DNA of 64,000 nt from Clostridia bacterium. GTDB lineage: Bacteria; Bacillota; Clostridia; Christensenellales; Christensenellaceae. The stretch is taken from contig JAFRTU010000007.1 in the NCBI GenBank assembly GCA_017439085.1, positions 1 through 64,000 of the forward strand. Direction: 5' to 3'. A model generated the notes under the pieces. That model made no database searches, was not told the origin of the DNA, and saw nothing but the letters and a program-made list of their open reading frames with translations. The translations under genes were made by a program, and so were the position numbers. This document shows, piece after piece, positions 25,254-34,263 of this stretch; the first letter of the stretch is position 1; the number at the start of each line of letters is the position of its first letter.

Positions 25254-26921
25254 TTGCCGGCGGCATACATAGGGATAAGAACGGCCCCGTACATCGATAC
25301 GGGGCTTTTTGGTATCCTTTTGAACATGAAACGGATACTTTCCTTCAGGGATTTCATTTTCACCCCAAAGACTCTTCCCACAGTTTTTGCCGTGCTCCTC
25401 ATATATACCTCAGTATTCCTGCTCGTGACTGCGAACGGAAAGCACTACAGGTTCGGGGAGGAATACGGTTCCGCAAAGTTCGGAGATCCCGTAAAGGTAA
25501 GAAGGAGATACTCTTCCAGGGAATATGAGAGGAACAGGCTGTTCACGGAGAACGTGAGGATCGCGACTGATCCGTTAAGGCACAGGAGGAACCTTAATAC
25601 CATAGTATGCGGAGGATCTGGGTCCGGAAAGACTCGATACTACTGTCTTCCGAACATACTTCAGGCCAATGCATCCATGGTGATACTCGACCCAAAGGGA
25701 GAGCTTTTCAGGATGACCTCAGGCTATCTGGAAAGCAGGGGATATTCCGTTAAGGTGCTGGACCTTCTCCACATGTACGACAGCCATTGCTATAACCCGT
25801 TCAGATACATAAACAGCGACAATGATGTGCAGAAGCTCGTGACGAACCTCTTCAACAGCACTAACGAAGGGAAGCACGCCTCCGATCCATTCTGGGACAC
25901 TGCGGCGCAGATGCTCCTATCGGCCCTCATATTCTATCTCCACTACGAGGCACCTGAGGACGAGCAGAACTTCGACATGGTGATGGATATGCTGAGAGCG
26001 GGAGCGATATCCGGAGAGAAGAACCAGGAGACTTCTGTCCTGGACCTCCTCTTCTATAATCTGGAGGAGAGGGATCCCTCCCACGTGGCTTTAAAATACT
26101 ACAGGAACTACAGGAGCGGTGCTCCGCAGACTCTCCAGTCGATACAGATAACCCTGGCGGCAAGGCTCGAGAAGTTCAACCTCAGGACTCTTAGCTCCCT
26201 TACCATAACGGACGAGATGGAGCTCGACAGGCTCGGAGAAAAGAAGATGGCTGTGTTCGCGATTATACCGGACAATGACCCTTCCTTCAACTTCCTTGTA
26301 TCGATCCTGTATACCCAGCTCTTCCAGCAGCTCTTCTATATAGCGGACAACAGATACGGAGGGACACTTCCCGTGCCGGTGCACTTCATCATGGACGAGT
26401 TTGCCAATGTGGCCCTGCCTGTATCTTTCGACAAGATCCTGTCCGTAATGAGGTCGAGGAACATAAGCGTGAGCATAATACTCCAGAACATGGCTCAGCT
26501 TCGGGCACTATTCGAGAAGGAATGGGAGTCGATAGTCGGAAACTGCGATGAGCTCCTCTACCTCGGAGGAAATGAGAAGGAGACCCACAAGTACCTTTCC
26601 GAGCTCATAGGAAGGGAGACCATAGATACGAACACCTTCGGCAGGAACAGGGGCAGGAACGGTTCCATGACCATAAACTATGCAAAGACCGGAAGAGCAC
26701 TTATATCATCGGACGAGATAAGGGTGATGGACAACAGGTACTGCCTTCTCTTCATAAGGGGAGAGAACGTGGTTCTGGACAGGAAGTATCCCCTTGAAAA
26801 GCACCCTTCCTACAGGCTCATGGGCCATGAAGGAAAGGAAGAGAAAAGAACTGTCTTAGGCAGCATAAAGATTGAAACGTATGCTCAAAATGGAGATACA
26901 TGTCTGAAAGGAGGCATATGA
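25254..26921 (+). CDS. Type IV coupling protein (VirD4/TraG family)
   Basis: This membrane ATPase links the relaxosome to the secretion channel. Two N-terminal membrane segments (AAYIGIRTAPYIDTGLFGIL and TVFAVLLIYTSVFLLVT) are followed by Walker A CGGSGSGKTRYY near residue 120 and the Walker B region FIMDEFANVALP near 379. A TraG-type C-terminus with LYLGGNEKETHKYLSELIG completes it. The TTG at 25254 cuts into the first membrane segment. An ATA at 25221, eight bases after AAGGAG, keeps it whole (ERIAYYLAGLL) and is probably the true start. It is separated from the relaxase operon by five kilobases of other genes. It overlaps the Maff2-like gene. Confidence 0.92.
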   Translation: MPAAYIGIRTAPYIDTGLFGILLNMKRILSFRDFIFTPKTLPTVFAVLLIYTSVFLLVTANGKHYRFGEEYGSAKFGDPVKVRRRYSSREYERNRLFTENVRIATDPLRHRRNLNTIVCGGSGSGKTRYYCLPNILQANASMVILDPKGELFRMTSGYLESRGYSVKVLDLLHMYDSHCYNPFRYINSDNDVQKLVTNLFNSTNEGKHASDPFWDTAAQMLLSALIFYLHYEAPEDEQNFDMVMDMLRAGAISGEKNQETSVLDLLFYNLEERDPSHVALKYYRNYRSGAPQTLQSIQITLAARLEKFNLRTLSSLTITDEMELDRLGEKKMAVFAIIPDNDPSFNFLVSILYTQLFQQLFYIADNRYGGTLPVPVHFIMDEFANVALPVSFDKILSVMRSRNISVSIILQNMAQLRALFEKEWESIVGNCDELLYLGGNEKETHKYLSELIGRETIDTNTFGRNRGRNGSMTINYAKTGRALISSDEIRVMDNRYCLLFIRGENVVLDRKYPLEKHPSYRLMGHEGKEEKRTVLGSIKIETYAQNGDTCLKGGI

Positions 26922-27211
26922 AGAGATTTTTGAAACAACTATTGGTAACGGGTCTGCTCCTGCACGTCCTTTTTATTTATCCGGCATTTGCCGAGAGCGA
27001 TCCTCTTAAGATCATCCTCAATCTGTCGGACTTCATATTCAGCATAATAAGGGCGGTAGGGATGATCATGCTCGGCTTCGGGATAGTGCAGATAGGACTC
27101 TCACTCAAGAGTCATGACGCATCCCAGAGGGCGAACGGATTCTTCACTCTTGCGGGAGGGATAATAATAACTTTTTCAAAGGAGATACTCCTCCTCATCA
27201 CGGGAGGCTGA
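26918..27211 (+). CDS. Maff2/VirB2-like small membrane protein
   Basis: This 97-aa protein is a probable pilin-like subunit of the type IV channel. A signal peptide (residues 1-25, ending PAFA) and two hydrophobic helices flank the family signature FGIVQIGLSLKSHDASQRAN; the tail is AGGIIITFSKEILLLITGG. The ATG at 26918 has AAAGGAGG seven bases upstream and overlaps the coupling protein stop; an earlier ATG at 26900 has no such site. In related elements VirB6 follows directly, but here it is 2.9 kb away. Confidence 0.83.
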   Translation: MKRFLKQLLVTGLLLHVLFIYPAFAESDPLKIILNLSDFIFSIIRAVGMIMLGFGIVQIGLSLKSHDASQRANGFFTLAGGIIITFSKEILLLITGG

Positions 27212-27228
27212 AGAAGGCTATACCCGTA

Positions 27229-27260
27229 TTGACACATTTGGTAAAATGAATAAGTAATAA
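27229..27260 (+). promoter_or_regulatory. Promoter of the amino-acid ABC operon
   Basis: A consensus TTGACA (27229-27234) is followed by an A/T-rich -10 region (AAGTAATAAT, 27252-27261) with less certain spacing. It starts 18 bases after the Maff2-like stop and shows that the ABC operon can be transcribed independently of the transfer genes. Confidence 0.55.
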
Positions 27261-27280
27261 TTGAAAGGATCCGGTTCAAT

Positions 27281-27955
27281 ATGACAGACAGGGTCATAAA
27301 CATACTGATAGACTCGTTCCCGAAGATACTTCTGCCGGGTCTTTTATATACGATACCGCTTACGATACTGGCGTTCTCGCTCGGTCTCATCATCGCAATA
27401 GTGACTGCACTCGTGCAGTTTGCGAACATAAAGGGCTTAAAGCAGATAGCCAGGTTCTATATCTGGGTCATAAGGGGCACGCCGCTCCTCGTACAGCTGT
27501 TCGTGATGTTCTACGGACTTCCGAACATAGGTATCCTTATGGAGCCTTTCCCGTGTGCAGTTCTCGTCTTTGCCATAAACGAAGGCGCATATTCGGCTGA
27601 GACCATAAGGGCAGCCCTCGAGTCCATCCCTGAAGGACAGCTGGAGGCCGGCTACTGCGTAGGCATGAGCTATCTTCAGACCATAAGAAGGATAGTGATG
27701 CCCCAGGCGATGAGGAACGCCTTTCCTTCCCTCTGTAACTCGGTGATCTCCATGGTCAAGGATACGTCTCTTGCAGCGAACATCACTGTCACGGAGATGT
27801 TCATGGCCGCACAGAGGATTGTCGCAAGGACCTATGAGGCACTTGCCCTATATATAGAGGTCGGCCTCATATATCTCATATTCTCAACGGTGCTCACGAA
27901 GCTTCAGAGCATAGGTGAGAAATATCTTAACAGACACGAAGCGAGGAACCTGTGA
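27281..27955 (+). CDS. Amino-acid ABC transporter permease
   Basis: This 224-aa polar amino-acid permease (HisM/GlnP type) has about five membrane segments. The EAA loop is near residues 120-145: [27 protein letters not shown]. It also has the [14 protein letters not shown] region typical of the family. It forms a homodimer with the ATPase encoded by the overlapping next gene. GGATCC-adjacent GAAAGG provides the ribosome site. Confidence 0.93.
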   Translation: MTDRVINILIDSFPKILLPGLLYTIPLTILAFSLGLIIAIVTALVQFANIKGLKQIARFYIWVIRGTPLLVQLFVMFYGLPNIGILMEPFPCAVLVFAINEGAYSAETIRAALESIPEGQLEAGYCVGMSYLQTIRRIVMPQAMRNAFPSLCNSVISMVKDTSLAANITVTEMFMAAQRIVARTYEALALYIEVGLIYLIFSTVLTKLQSIGEKYLNRHEARNL

Positions 27956-28695
27956 TGCTGGTAGCCAAGAACGTAAAAAAGAGCTTCGGCGAACATGAGA
28001 TCTTAAAGGACGTGAGCATAGACGTGGAGAAGGGAGATGTCCTTTCGATCCTCGGACCTTCGGGCTCAGGAAAGACCACGCTCTTAAGATGTCTGAACTT
28101 CCTCTGGAAAGCGGACGGAGGCATTATGACATTCGACGGAAAGGAATACGATCTCCATAATGCTTCGAAGCATGAGATAAAGGAAGTTAGGCTCCATACG
28201 GCCTTCGTGTTCCAGCAGTACAACCTGTTCCTGAACAAGACCGCACTTGAGAACGTGACGGAGGGGCTCATAGTCGCAAGAAAGATGAACAAGGCGGACG
28301 CCATAGCAAAGGCCAGGATCCAGCTTGAGAAAGTCGGAATGGCTGACAGGGAGGACAGATATCCTCCTCAGCTTTCAGGCGGACAGCAGCAGAGGGTCGC
28401 TATAGCAAGGGCTCTCGCGACGGATCCGAAGATAATATTCTTCGATGAGCCGACTTCAGCACTCGATCCCGAGCTCACGGGAGAGGTCTTAAACGTAATG
28501 AGGGATCTTGCGGACGAAGGCATGACGATGCTCGTGGTCACCCATGAGATGGGCTTTGCGAAGACAGTGTCCAACAAGGTCGTGTTCATGGAAAACGGAT
28601 ATATCATCGAAGAGGGAGATTCAAGGGAGTTCTTCACGAACCCCAAAGAAGAGAGGACGAGGGCATTCCTCAGACTCGTGGAAGAAAACAAATGA
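27952..28695 (+). CDS. Amino-acid ABC transporter ATP-binding protein
   Basis: This 247-aa ATPase is complete. It has Walker [17 protein letters not shown] near residue 35, the Q-loop VFQQYNLF, signature [15 protein letters not shown], Walker [15 protein letters not shown] and switch His in [10 protein letters not shown]. It matches GlnQ/HisP-type proteins in length and motifs. The start overlaps the permease stop by four bases. It energises import by the adjacent permease and lipoprotein. Confidence 0.95.
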   Translation: MMLVAKNVKKSFGEHEILKDVSIDVEKGDVLSILGPSGSGKTTLLRCLNFLWKADGGIMTFDGKEYDLHNASKHEIKEVRLHTAFVFQQYNLFLNKTALENVTEGLIVARKMNKADAIAKARIQLEKVGMADREDRYPPQLSGGQQQRVAIARALATDPKIIFFDEPTSALDPELTGEVLNVMRDLADEGMTMLVVTHEMGFAKTVSNKVVFMENGYIIEEGDSREFFTNPKEERTRAFLRLVEENK

Positions 28696-28730
28696 TTTAA
28701 TTCATTTGAAATATTTGAAGGAGAAGAAAA

Positions 28731-29537
28731 ATGAAAAAGTTTCGTTTGACGGCACTGGTACTTAGCCTGATCCTCGTGCTCATGCTCGGGTTATCCTCGT
28801 GCAAGAAGAAGGAAGAAGAAAAGGACCTTCTCGCAAGGATAAAGGAGAAAGGCAAGATAGTCATCGCCATGGAAGGAACATGGGCTCCGTGGACATATCA
28901 TGATGAAAATGACAAGCTCACGGGATTCGACTATGAGATCGGACTTCTCATCGCTGAGAAGCTCGGAGTTGAGGCTGAATTCGTCGAGGGTGAATGGGAC
29001 TCCATTCTTGCGGGTCTCGAATCCGGACGCTATGACATGATGATCAACGGCGTGGACCTCACTGAGGACAGACAGAAGAAGTATGATTTCTCCATACCTT
29101 ACTGCTACAACAAGACCGCAGTCATAGTTAAGAAGGACAATACCTCCATAACAAAGCTCGAGGATCTGAAGGGAAAGACCACTGCGAACACGATCTCCAG
29201 CACATATGCCGAGCTCGCAGAGAAGTACGGCGCAACAGTCATCGGAGTCGATGACCTTGCCCAGACCTTCGAACTGCTCCTGAGCGGAAGGATCGATGCA
29301 ACGCTGAACGCCGAAGTCAGCTATTATGACTATATGAAGGAGCATCCTGAGGCAGATGCCAAGATCGCCTGCCTTACCGATGATGCTCAGGCTGTCGCCA
29401 TCCCGATGCCGAAGGGTGACGATTCAAAGGCACTCGTTGAGGCCGTGAACAAAGCTCTCCAGGAGATCATCGATGAAGGCAAGCTCTCAGAGCTCTCCAT
29501 CAAGTACTTCGGCGGAGACATCACGAAGCCCAACTGA
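28731..29537 (+). CDS. Amino-acid ABC transporter substrate-binding lipoprotein
   Basis: This 268-aa SBP_bac_3 protein has a lipoprotein signal peptide with lipobox LSSC (Cys near residue 23). The start of the mature domain is GKIVIAMEGTWAPWTYHDEN, followed by LTGFDYEIGLLIAEKLGVEAEFVEG and the hinge VIVKKDNTSITKLEDLKGK. It captures the amino acid outside the membrane for the adjacent permease and ATPase. Ligand unknown; the family covers cystine, glutamine, arginine and histidine. A GAAGGAGAAG site precedes the ATG. Confidence 0.93.
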   Translation: MKKFRLTALVLSLILVLMLGLSSCKKKEEEKDLLARIKEKGKIVIAMEGTWAPWTYHDENDKLTGFDYEIGLLIAEKLGVEAEFVEGEWDSILAGLESGRYDMMINGVDLTEDRQKKYDFSIPYCYNKTAVIVKKDNTSITKLEDLKGKTTANTISSTYAELAEKYGATVIGVDDLAQTFELLLSGRIDATLNAEVSYYDYMKEHPEADAKIACLTDDAQAVAIPMPKGDDSKALVEAVNKALQEIIDEGKLSELSIKYFGGDITKPN

Positions 29538-29595
29538 CGCTCGGTAAAGATCAGGCATGATGCCTGAAATAAGTGATAGATAAAGAGGTCATAAA

Positions 29596-30045
29596 ATGAA
29601 GAAGTTTTTACTCGTACTGATGGCTGTCATGATAGTATTCAGTCTCTGCTCCTGCGGACTTTTCAGGAAACTGTTCGGAAAGGACGAGCCGTATCTCGAG
29701 ACACTGGAGTACTATTCGGATTCAAAGGATCCGAAATACAGGAGAGTCGTCATATCAAGACCGTCCTATGATTCAAAGGCTACCATAACCGTATACTATG
29801 CCGACGGTGACGTGAAGAAGAAGGAGATATCTTCAGTTGCACTGAACACCATAGAGGCATTCATCGGAAAGATAGAGGACGCCGAGGATAAAGAGGGAAA
29901 GGACAAGGAGCATCTGCTCTTAAAGTGGTCGGACGGCAGGGTGATGTATGTCAATCTGCTTAACAAGAGAGAGGATGAGATGAGCTTCTTCGATTCAGTG
30001 AGGGATGCCCTCGACAAGCTCGTAGACAGCCTGAATCTGAAATGA
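29596..30045 (+). CDS. Small lipoprotein of unknown function
   Basis: This 149-aa protein has a lipoprotein signal peptide (KKFLLVLMAVMIVFSLCSCG), so it is exported and anchored. The mature part is charged and has strands YRRVVISRPSYDSKATITVYYADG and LLKWSDGRVMYVNLLN. The family is not recognised. It lies 58 bases after the binding protein and before a strong terminator, so it belongs to the ABC transcript rather than to the transfer genes that follow. Confidence 0.75.
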   Translation: MKKFLLVLMAVMIVFSLCSCGLFRKLFGKDEPYLETLEYYSDSKDPKYRRVVISRPSYDSKATITVYYADGDVKKKEISSVALNTIEAFIGKIEDAEDKEGKDKEHLLLKWSDGRVMYVNLLNKREDEMSFFDSVRDALDKLVDSLNLK

Positions 30046-30069
30046 CGATCGATAATATCAGGATAGGGA

Positions 30070-30096
30070 CACGGACCTTTAATGGTCCGTGTTTTT
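30070..30096 (+). terminator. Strong intrinsic terminator closing the ABC block
   Basis: CACGGACC (30070-30077) pairs perfectly with GGTCCGTG (30084-30091) around a 6-nt loop, then five T residues. An ATG at 30082 lies in the loop and is therefore not a gene start. Confidence 0.88.
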
Positions 30097-30138
30097 ATAT
30101 ATATCCATTTCAAGTTATATAGACAGGGAGGTGATGCT

Positions 30139-30975
30139 CTGGAACAGAACTGGATAATATCGAATCTCGAGGCTGCCTTCGACACCTGGAACCTGAGACT
30201 TAAGGAACTCTCCGAACTTCTTCTAATGTCTCCCGAGGAATTCAGGGGAGGAAGCATCTGGAAGATAATAAAGAGCGTATTCGACGCCATGAAGGGGATC
30301 GGTCTTTCCCTCATGGTGCTTTTTTTCGTTATCGGGATACTGAGAAGCTGCACGGACTTTTCGGAACTCAAAAGGCCCGAGAGGAGCATAAGACTGCTCC
30401 TTAGATTCGTATTGACTAAGGCAATACTCACGTACGGAATGGACCTCGTGCTCATGACGTTCAGGTTCTTTACGGGGGTGGGTTCTAAGCTCATGGGGAA
30501 CGGTCTCATAAACGACGCGATGTTTGCATCCGTGCCTGAAAAGATAAAGACTGCGGTCGAGGGACTGAACATATTGGAATCCGTACCGGTATGGGCGGTC
30601 ACGCTTCTAGGAAGCATATTCATAACAGTTATATCGTTCGTGATGATATTAACGGTATACGGAAGGTTCTTCAGGATATACCTGTATACGGCCTTCTCGC
30701 CCATAGCTCTGTCGCCCCTTGCGGGTGAAGGCATGGAGAGGAGCTCATACGGTTTCCTAAGGAACTTCATGGGGGTGATGCTGGAAGGAGCGCTCCTGAT
30801 ACTGTCATTCATAATATACTCGAGGTTCATATCGTCTTCGGGCACATATGAGGAGGGAATGGATCTGAGCCTGTACGTATGGAAGTACCTTGGCGAGACG
30901 GTATTCTCCATGCTGGTGCTTCTGGGATCCGTGAAGGCGTCCGACAGGCTGTCGAGAGAGATATTCGGAGGATAA
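30139..30975 (+). CDS. VirB6/TrbL-like conjugal transfer membrane protein
   Basis: This 278-aa polytopic protein is the likely inner-membrane channel component. About six hydrophobic segments span residues 45-270, with the conserved middle FFRIYLYTAFSPIALSPLAGEGM that marks VirB6-like proteins of Gram-positive elements. No ATG, GTG or TTG fits. A CTG at 30139 lies 7 bases after GGGAGG (30126-30131) and gives EQNWIISNLEAAF; the in-frame ATG at 30082 is inside the terminator. The PrgI-like gene follows after 9 bases. Confidence 0.83.
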   Translation: MEQNWIISNLEAAFDTWNLRLKELSELLLMSPEEFRGGSIWKIIKSVFDAMKGIGLSLMVLFFVIGILRSCTDFSELKRPERSIRLLLRFVLTKAILTYGMDLVLMTFRFFTGVGSKLMGNGLINDAMFASVPEKIKTAVEGLNILESVPVWAVTLLGSIFITVISFVMILTVYGRFFRIYLYTAFSPIALSPLAGEGMERSSYGFLRNFMGVMLEGALLILSFIIYSRFISSSGTYEEGMDLSLYVWKYLGETVFSMLVLLGSVKASDRLSREIFGG

Positions 30976-30984
30976 GGAGGAGAT

Positions 30985-31317
30985 ATGGAGATAAGGATGA
31001 ACTGCGATATATTCGCATACAGGGAGGAGATCTTCTTCGGTCTCTCCCTTAAACAGATACTGATACTGCTGCCAGGAGCCATGCTCTCGGCTTTGATATA
31101 TATGCTCCTCTCGGGAGCAGGGCTTTCGGGCACGGGAGGCTGGGCGGCAATAATGATATCAGCTCCGTTCGTGTACTTCTCAGTATTCAGGTATCAGGGA
31201 ATGACGGGCATGGAAACGGTTATGACTTTGATAAGGTACATATACCTGCCGAAGACATATGTGCTGAGGAAAGGGAGCTTTTCGAAAGAAATGAGGGAGG
31301 GAACGGATGCTGAATAG
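30985..31317 (+). CDS. PrgI/VirB3-like conjugal transfer protein
   Basis: This 110-aa membrane protein belongs to the PrgI family: NCDIFAYREEIFFGLSLKQI, two hydrophobic helices (ILLPGAMLSALIYMLL and AAIMISAPFVYFSVF), then RYIYLPKTYVLRKG. The family sits just before VirB4 in Gram-positive type IV systems, as here, with an 11-base overlap. AAGGAGGAG precedes the ATG. Confidence 0.88.
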   Translation: MEIRMNCDIFAYREEIFFGLSLKQILILLPGAMLSALIYMLLSGAGLSGTGGWAAIMISAPFVYFSVFRYQGMTGMETVMTLIRYIYLPKTYVLRKGSFSKEMREGTDAE

Positions 31318-33523
31318 AAATGATGATATCATATCCCTTCTCGGCATAAGGAAGATCTTTGAAAACGGGATGTTCATGAACAGGGACAGAGTTTACTCCG
31401 TAGCGGCCAGGTTCAGCGACATATCGTATTTCCTTGAAGACGAGGAGGAGAGGAAGAGGATCATGTCCAGATACGGGGAGATACTTAACTCGGTCATGGA
31501 CGGGACCTCTTTCCAGATACTTTCACTTGCTGCAGAAGAACCGGACGGAGCACCTTCAAGTGGACTTGATGACATCAGGTCCGAATACGGGAGGGTGAGC
31601 GGCAGTGGAAAGAGATACATGAAGAGGAGGAACTTCATGATGCTTATGACGAGGGCACCTGATGAGGACGCGGCGTGGACGGTCCTCCATACCGCATTCA
31701 GAGAGGCGGAAACGCTGTTCAGGTCTATGGGTAGTTCCCTAGAGATTCTATGTCTTAAGGAGAGACTTGAACTCATCTCAATGTTCTTCGGCTGCAGAAA
31801 GGCCGTATCGGATCCGGGAGAAGAGATCAAAAGAGCGAACAGCGTGCTGAGGCCCTATCTGCCGACAGGCATCAGGATATCAAGTGATCGCATGGAGGCC
31901 GATGACAGGCATATGTGCTTCCTATACATGAAGGATATGGGCTCATATGTGAACGACGGCTTCATAAACGAAGTGCTCTCGATGGGGAAGGATACCGCCG
32001 TCCTCATCGATTCCGTACCGGTGAACAGTATAAAGGCAGTGAGGACGGCAGAAAATGCTCTTTTAGGCATCAAGACTGCCGAGACGAGATGGTTAAGAAA
32101 ACAGGAGAGGACGGTAGGAAGCGAGAACGGCATGCCATATGAGATGGAACGTCAGAAAGAGGAGTTCAGGGCTTTCCTGGATGAGCTCAAGAACGAAGAC
32201 CAGAAGGTGTTCATGACTGACATGGTGTTCATGCTGAGAGCTGCTGATGAAGATGCTCTTAAGGAGGCAAGGGAGAGGCTTCTTTCAGTAGCAGGCAAAT
32301 ACTCATATAACGTGGAAACTCTCTTCCTGAGGCAGCGTGAAGCCTTAAGATGCATGCTCCCCGTGGGGAACTCGTCTGATATATCGAGGAGGACCATGAT
32401 CACGAGGACACTTTCCGCACTGGTGCCCTTCAGGGTGGCCGACAGGACGGATGAGGGCGGCATATATTATGGCAGGAACAGGCTCTCCGAGAACGGGATA
32501 AGGATAAGAAGAAACGAGCTCCTAAACGGAAACAGCTTCATACTCGGAACTTCCGGATCAGGAAAATCCTTCATGGCAAAGCACGAGATCCTGTCTGTTT
32601 TTCTCAACACCGATGCGGACATAATCGTTATAGACCCCGAGAGGGAGTATCCTCTTCTCTCAGAGAAGCTCGGAGGAGAGACGATAAGGCTCTCTTCTGA
32701 TTCACCGAGCCACATAAACCCGTTCGAATATGAGGAGATAAACTCGGAGGATACCGGCTTCTCGGAGAAGGTGGATCTGATGCTCTCAATATTTTCCGAG
32801 CTCCTTAAGAGGGAGCTGACCCCAATGGAGAAGTCAGTTACGGACAGGTGCATGATGAAGATATTCCTAAAAGGAGCTCATACACCGACTCTTACGGATC
32901 TATATGAAGAGCTCTTGGCCCAGAGAGAGGAAGAGGCAGGAGTCCTTGCCCTTTCAATTGAGCTGTTCTCAAAGGGAACGTTCTCTTTATTCGGAAAGAG
33001 CACCAATGTGGATATGGCTAACAGACTCCTCGTGTTCGACATAAAGGACATAGGAAAGGAGCTGAGGACTATAGGCATGCTGATAGTGCTGGACAGGATC
33101 CTAAGAAGGATAGAGGAGAACAGAAAGAAGAACAGGAACACGTATGTGTTCATAGACGAGATATACCTTCTGTTCTCGAACGTGTATTCATCTGAGTTCC
33201 TGTTCAGCCTCTGGAAGAGAGTGAGGAAGTACGGTGCCTTTGCCACCGGGATCACCCAGAACGTGGAGGATCTCCTACAGAGCCATCATGCAAGGACGAT
33301 GCTCTCGAATTCGGAGCTCCTCGTGCTCCTGTGTCAGGCGCCTTCCGACCTCATGGAACTTAAAAAGCTCATAAGGCTCACGGATGCGGAATGCGACCTG
33401 CTTCTGAGCGCGGGACCGGGTGAAGGTATCATAAAGGCGGGAAGCGACATAATACCCTTCGTGAACAGATATCCCGCTGATTCATCTCTTCTTCCGTACA
33501 TGTCCACATCGCCCGGTGCATGA
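31307..33523 (+). CDS. VirB4-type conjugation ATPase
   Basis: This 738-aa ATPase powers assembly and transfer. The N-terminal 370 residues are the VirB4 domain (DEEERKRIMSRYGEIL, DRTDEGGIYYGRNRLS). The C-terminal motor has Walker A LGTSGSGKSFMAK near 415, Walker B DIIVIDPEREYPLL near 437, a motif TYVFIDEIYLLF near 612, and the arginine-rich end GITQNVEDLLQS. It overlaps PrgI-like and CHAP genes. Intact length argues that the transfer channel is not decayed. Confidence 0.94.
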   Translation: MLNRNDDIISLLGIRKIFENGMFMNRDRVYSVAARFSDISYFLEDEEERKRIMSRYGEILNSVMDGTSFQILSLAAEEPDGAPSSGLDDIRSEYGRVSGSGKRYMKRRNFMMLMTRAPDEDAAWTVLHTAFREAETLFRSMGSSLEILCLKERLELISMFFGCRKAVSDPGEEIKRANSVLRPYLPTGIRISSDRMEADDRHMCFLYMKDMGSYVNDGFINEVLSMGKDTAVLIDSVPVNSIKAVRTAENALLGIKTAETRWLRKQERTVGSENGMPYEMERQKEEFRAFLDELKNEDQKVFMTDMVFMLRAADEDALKEARERLLSVAGKYSYNVETLFLRQREALRCMLPVGNSSDISRRTMITRTLSALVPFRVADRTDEGGIYYGRNRLSENGIRIRRNELLNGNSFILGTSGSGKSFMAKHEILSVFLNTDADIIVIDPEREYPLLSEKLGGETIRLSSDSPSHINPFEYEEINSEDTGFSEKVDLMLSIFSELLKRELTPMEKSVTDRCMMKIFLKGAHTPTLTDLYEELLAQREEEAGVLALSIELFSKGTFSLFGKSTNVDMANRLLVFDIKDIGKELRTIGMLIVLDRILRRIEENRKKNRNTYVFIDEIYLLFSNVYSSEFLFSLWKRVRKYGAFATGITQNVEDLLQSHHARTMLSNSELLVLLCQAPSDLMELKKLIRLTDAECDLLLSAGPGEGIIKAGSDIIPFVNRYPADSSLLPYMSTSPGA

Positions 33524-34196
33524 CATGATCATGACAGTAAAAATATCCATGAGATACGTTCCCGTTCCCATGCCGGGAAAGAAGGAAGGGAGAGGTTCAT
33601 GGACAGGAGTCATCATGGCTTCTCTTATCACTGCACTTCCGCTCCTCATAGTATTCATGCTGGTGTTCTCTCTGTTCACGTATGTCACATATGACATTTC
33701 ACCGGACGAAGGCTTGGAGGAATATGCATATGAAGGGGTCTCATATGATCTTAAAGACCCGTCACTCATAAGACTCATTAACATAGCAGTGAACGAGAAG
33801 GGCAACAGGGGCGGCGAGAAGTACTGGAGATGGTACGGCTTCAACAGACATGCCGCGTGGTGTGCCTGCTTCGTGAGCTGGTGCTCCGACAGGGCGGGGC
33901 TGATAGCGGAAGGAAGGGTCCCAAGGTACGCTCTATGCGCAAACGGGATAAAGTGGTTCAGGCAGAGAAAGAGGTTCATATCCGTAAGGGAGCTCGGAAG
34001 TGCGGGCATGATCATCTTCTATGACAGGAGGAATAAAAACGGCCTCGGGCAGGACGGGATATCCGATCATACCGGCATAGTTACGGGAGGAGACAGTAAA
34101 TTCATATATACCGTTGAAGGAAACTGGGGAGACAAGGTGTCTCTAAGGAAAGTGAGAAGGGACGATCCGTCTGTAATGGGCTTCGGAGTGCCCTGA
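33516..34196 (+). CDS. Membrane-anchored CHAP peptidoglycan hydrolase
   Basis: This 226-aa protein has one membrane segment (residues 32-56) and then an extracellular CHAP domain with catalytic Cys in AAWCACFVSWCSDR near 120 and His in SDHTGIVTGG near 189, plus YTVEGNWGDKV. It corresponds to the wall-opening enzyme placed after VirB4 in these systems. There is no separate lysozyme domain. The ATG overlaps the VirB4 stop; ATGs at 33525 and 33531 are alternatives. Confidence 0.87.
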   Translation: MHDMIMTVKISMRYVPVPMPGKKEGRGSWTGVIMASLITALPLLIVFMLVFSLFTYVTYDISPDEGLEEYAYEGVSYDLKDPSLIRLINIAVNEKGNRGGEKYWRWYGFNRHAAWCACFVSWCSDRAGLIAEGRVPRYALCANGIKWFRQRKRFISVRELGSAGMIIFYDRRNKNGLGQDGISDHTGIVTGGDSKFIYTVEGNWGDKVSLRKVRRDDPSVMGFGVP

Positions 34197-34263
34197 AGAT
34201 AAAGGAAAGTCTGTAAAAGGCACCTTGCCGTATTATATAATTTATATGTAAAGGAGGTGCCGC

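Noticed and set aside
30082..30084. ATG at 30082 as start of the VirB6-like gene
   Set aside because: It lies in the loop of the perfect terminator at 30070-30096 and has no ribosome site.
29796..31133. Open frame of 445 codons antisense to the lipoprotein and VirB6-like genes
   Set aside because: The AGG/ATA-rich codon style of the sense genes rarely gives stops on the other strand. The translation is low-complexity Ser/Leu/Ile sequence and it crosses a terminator.
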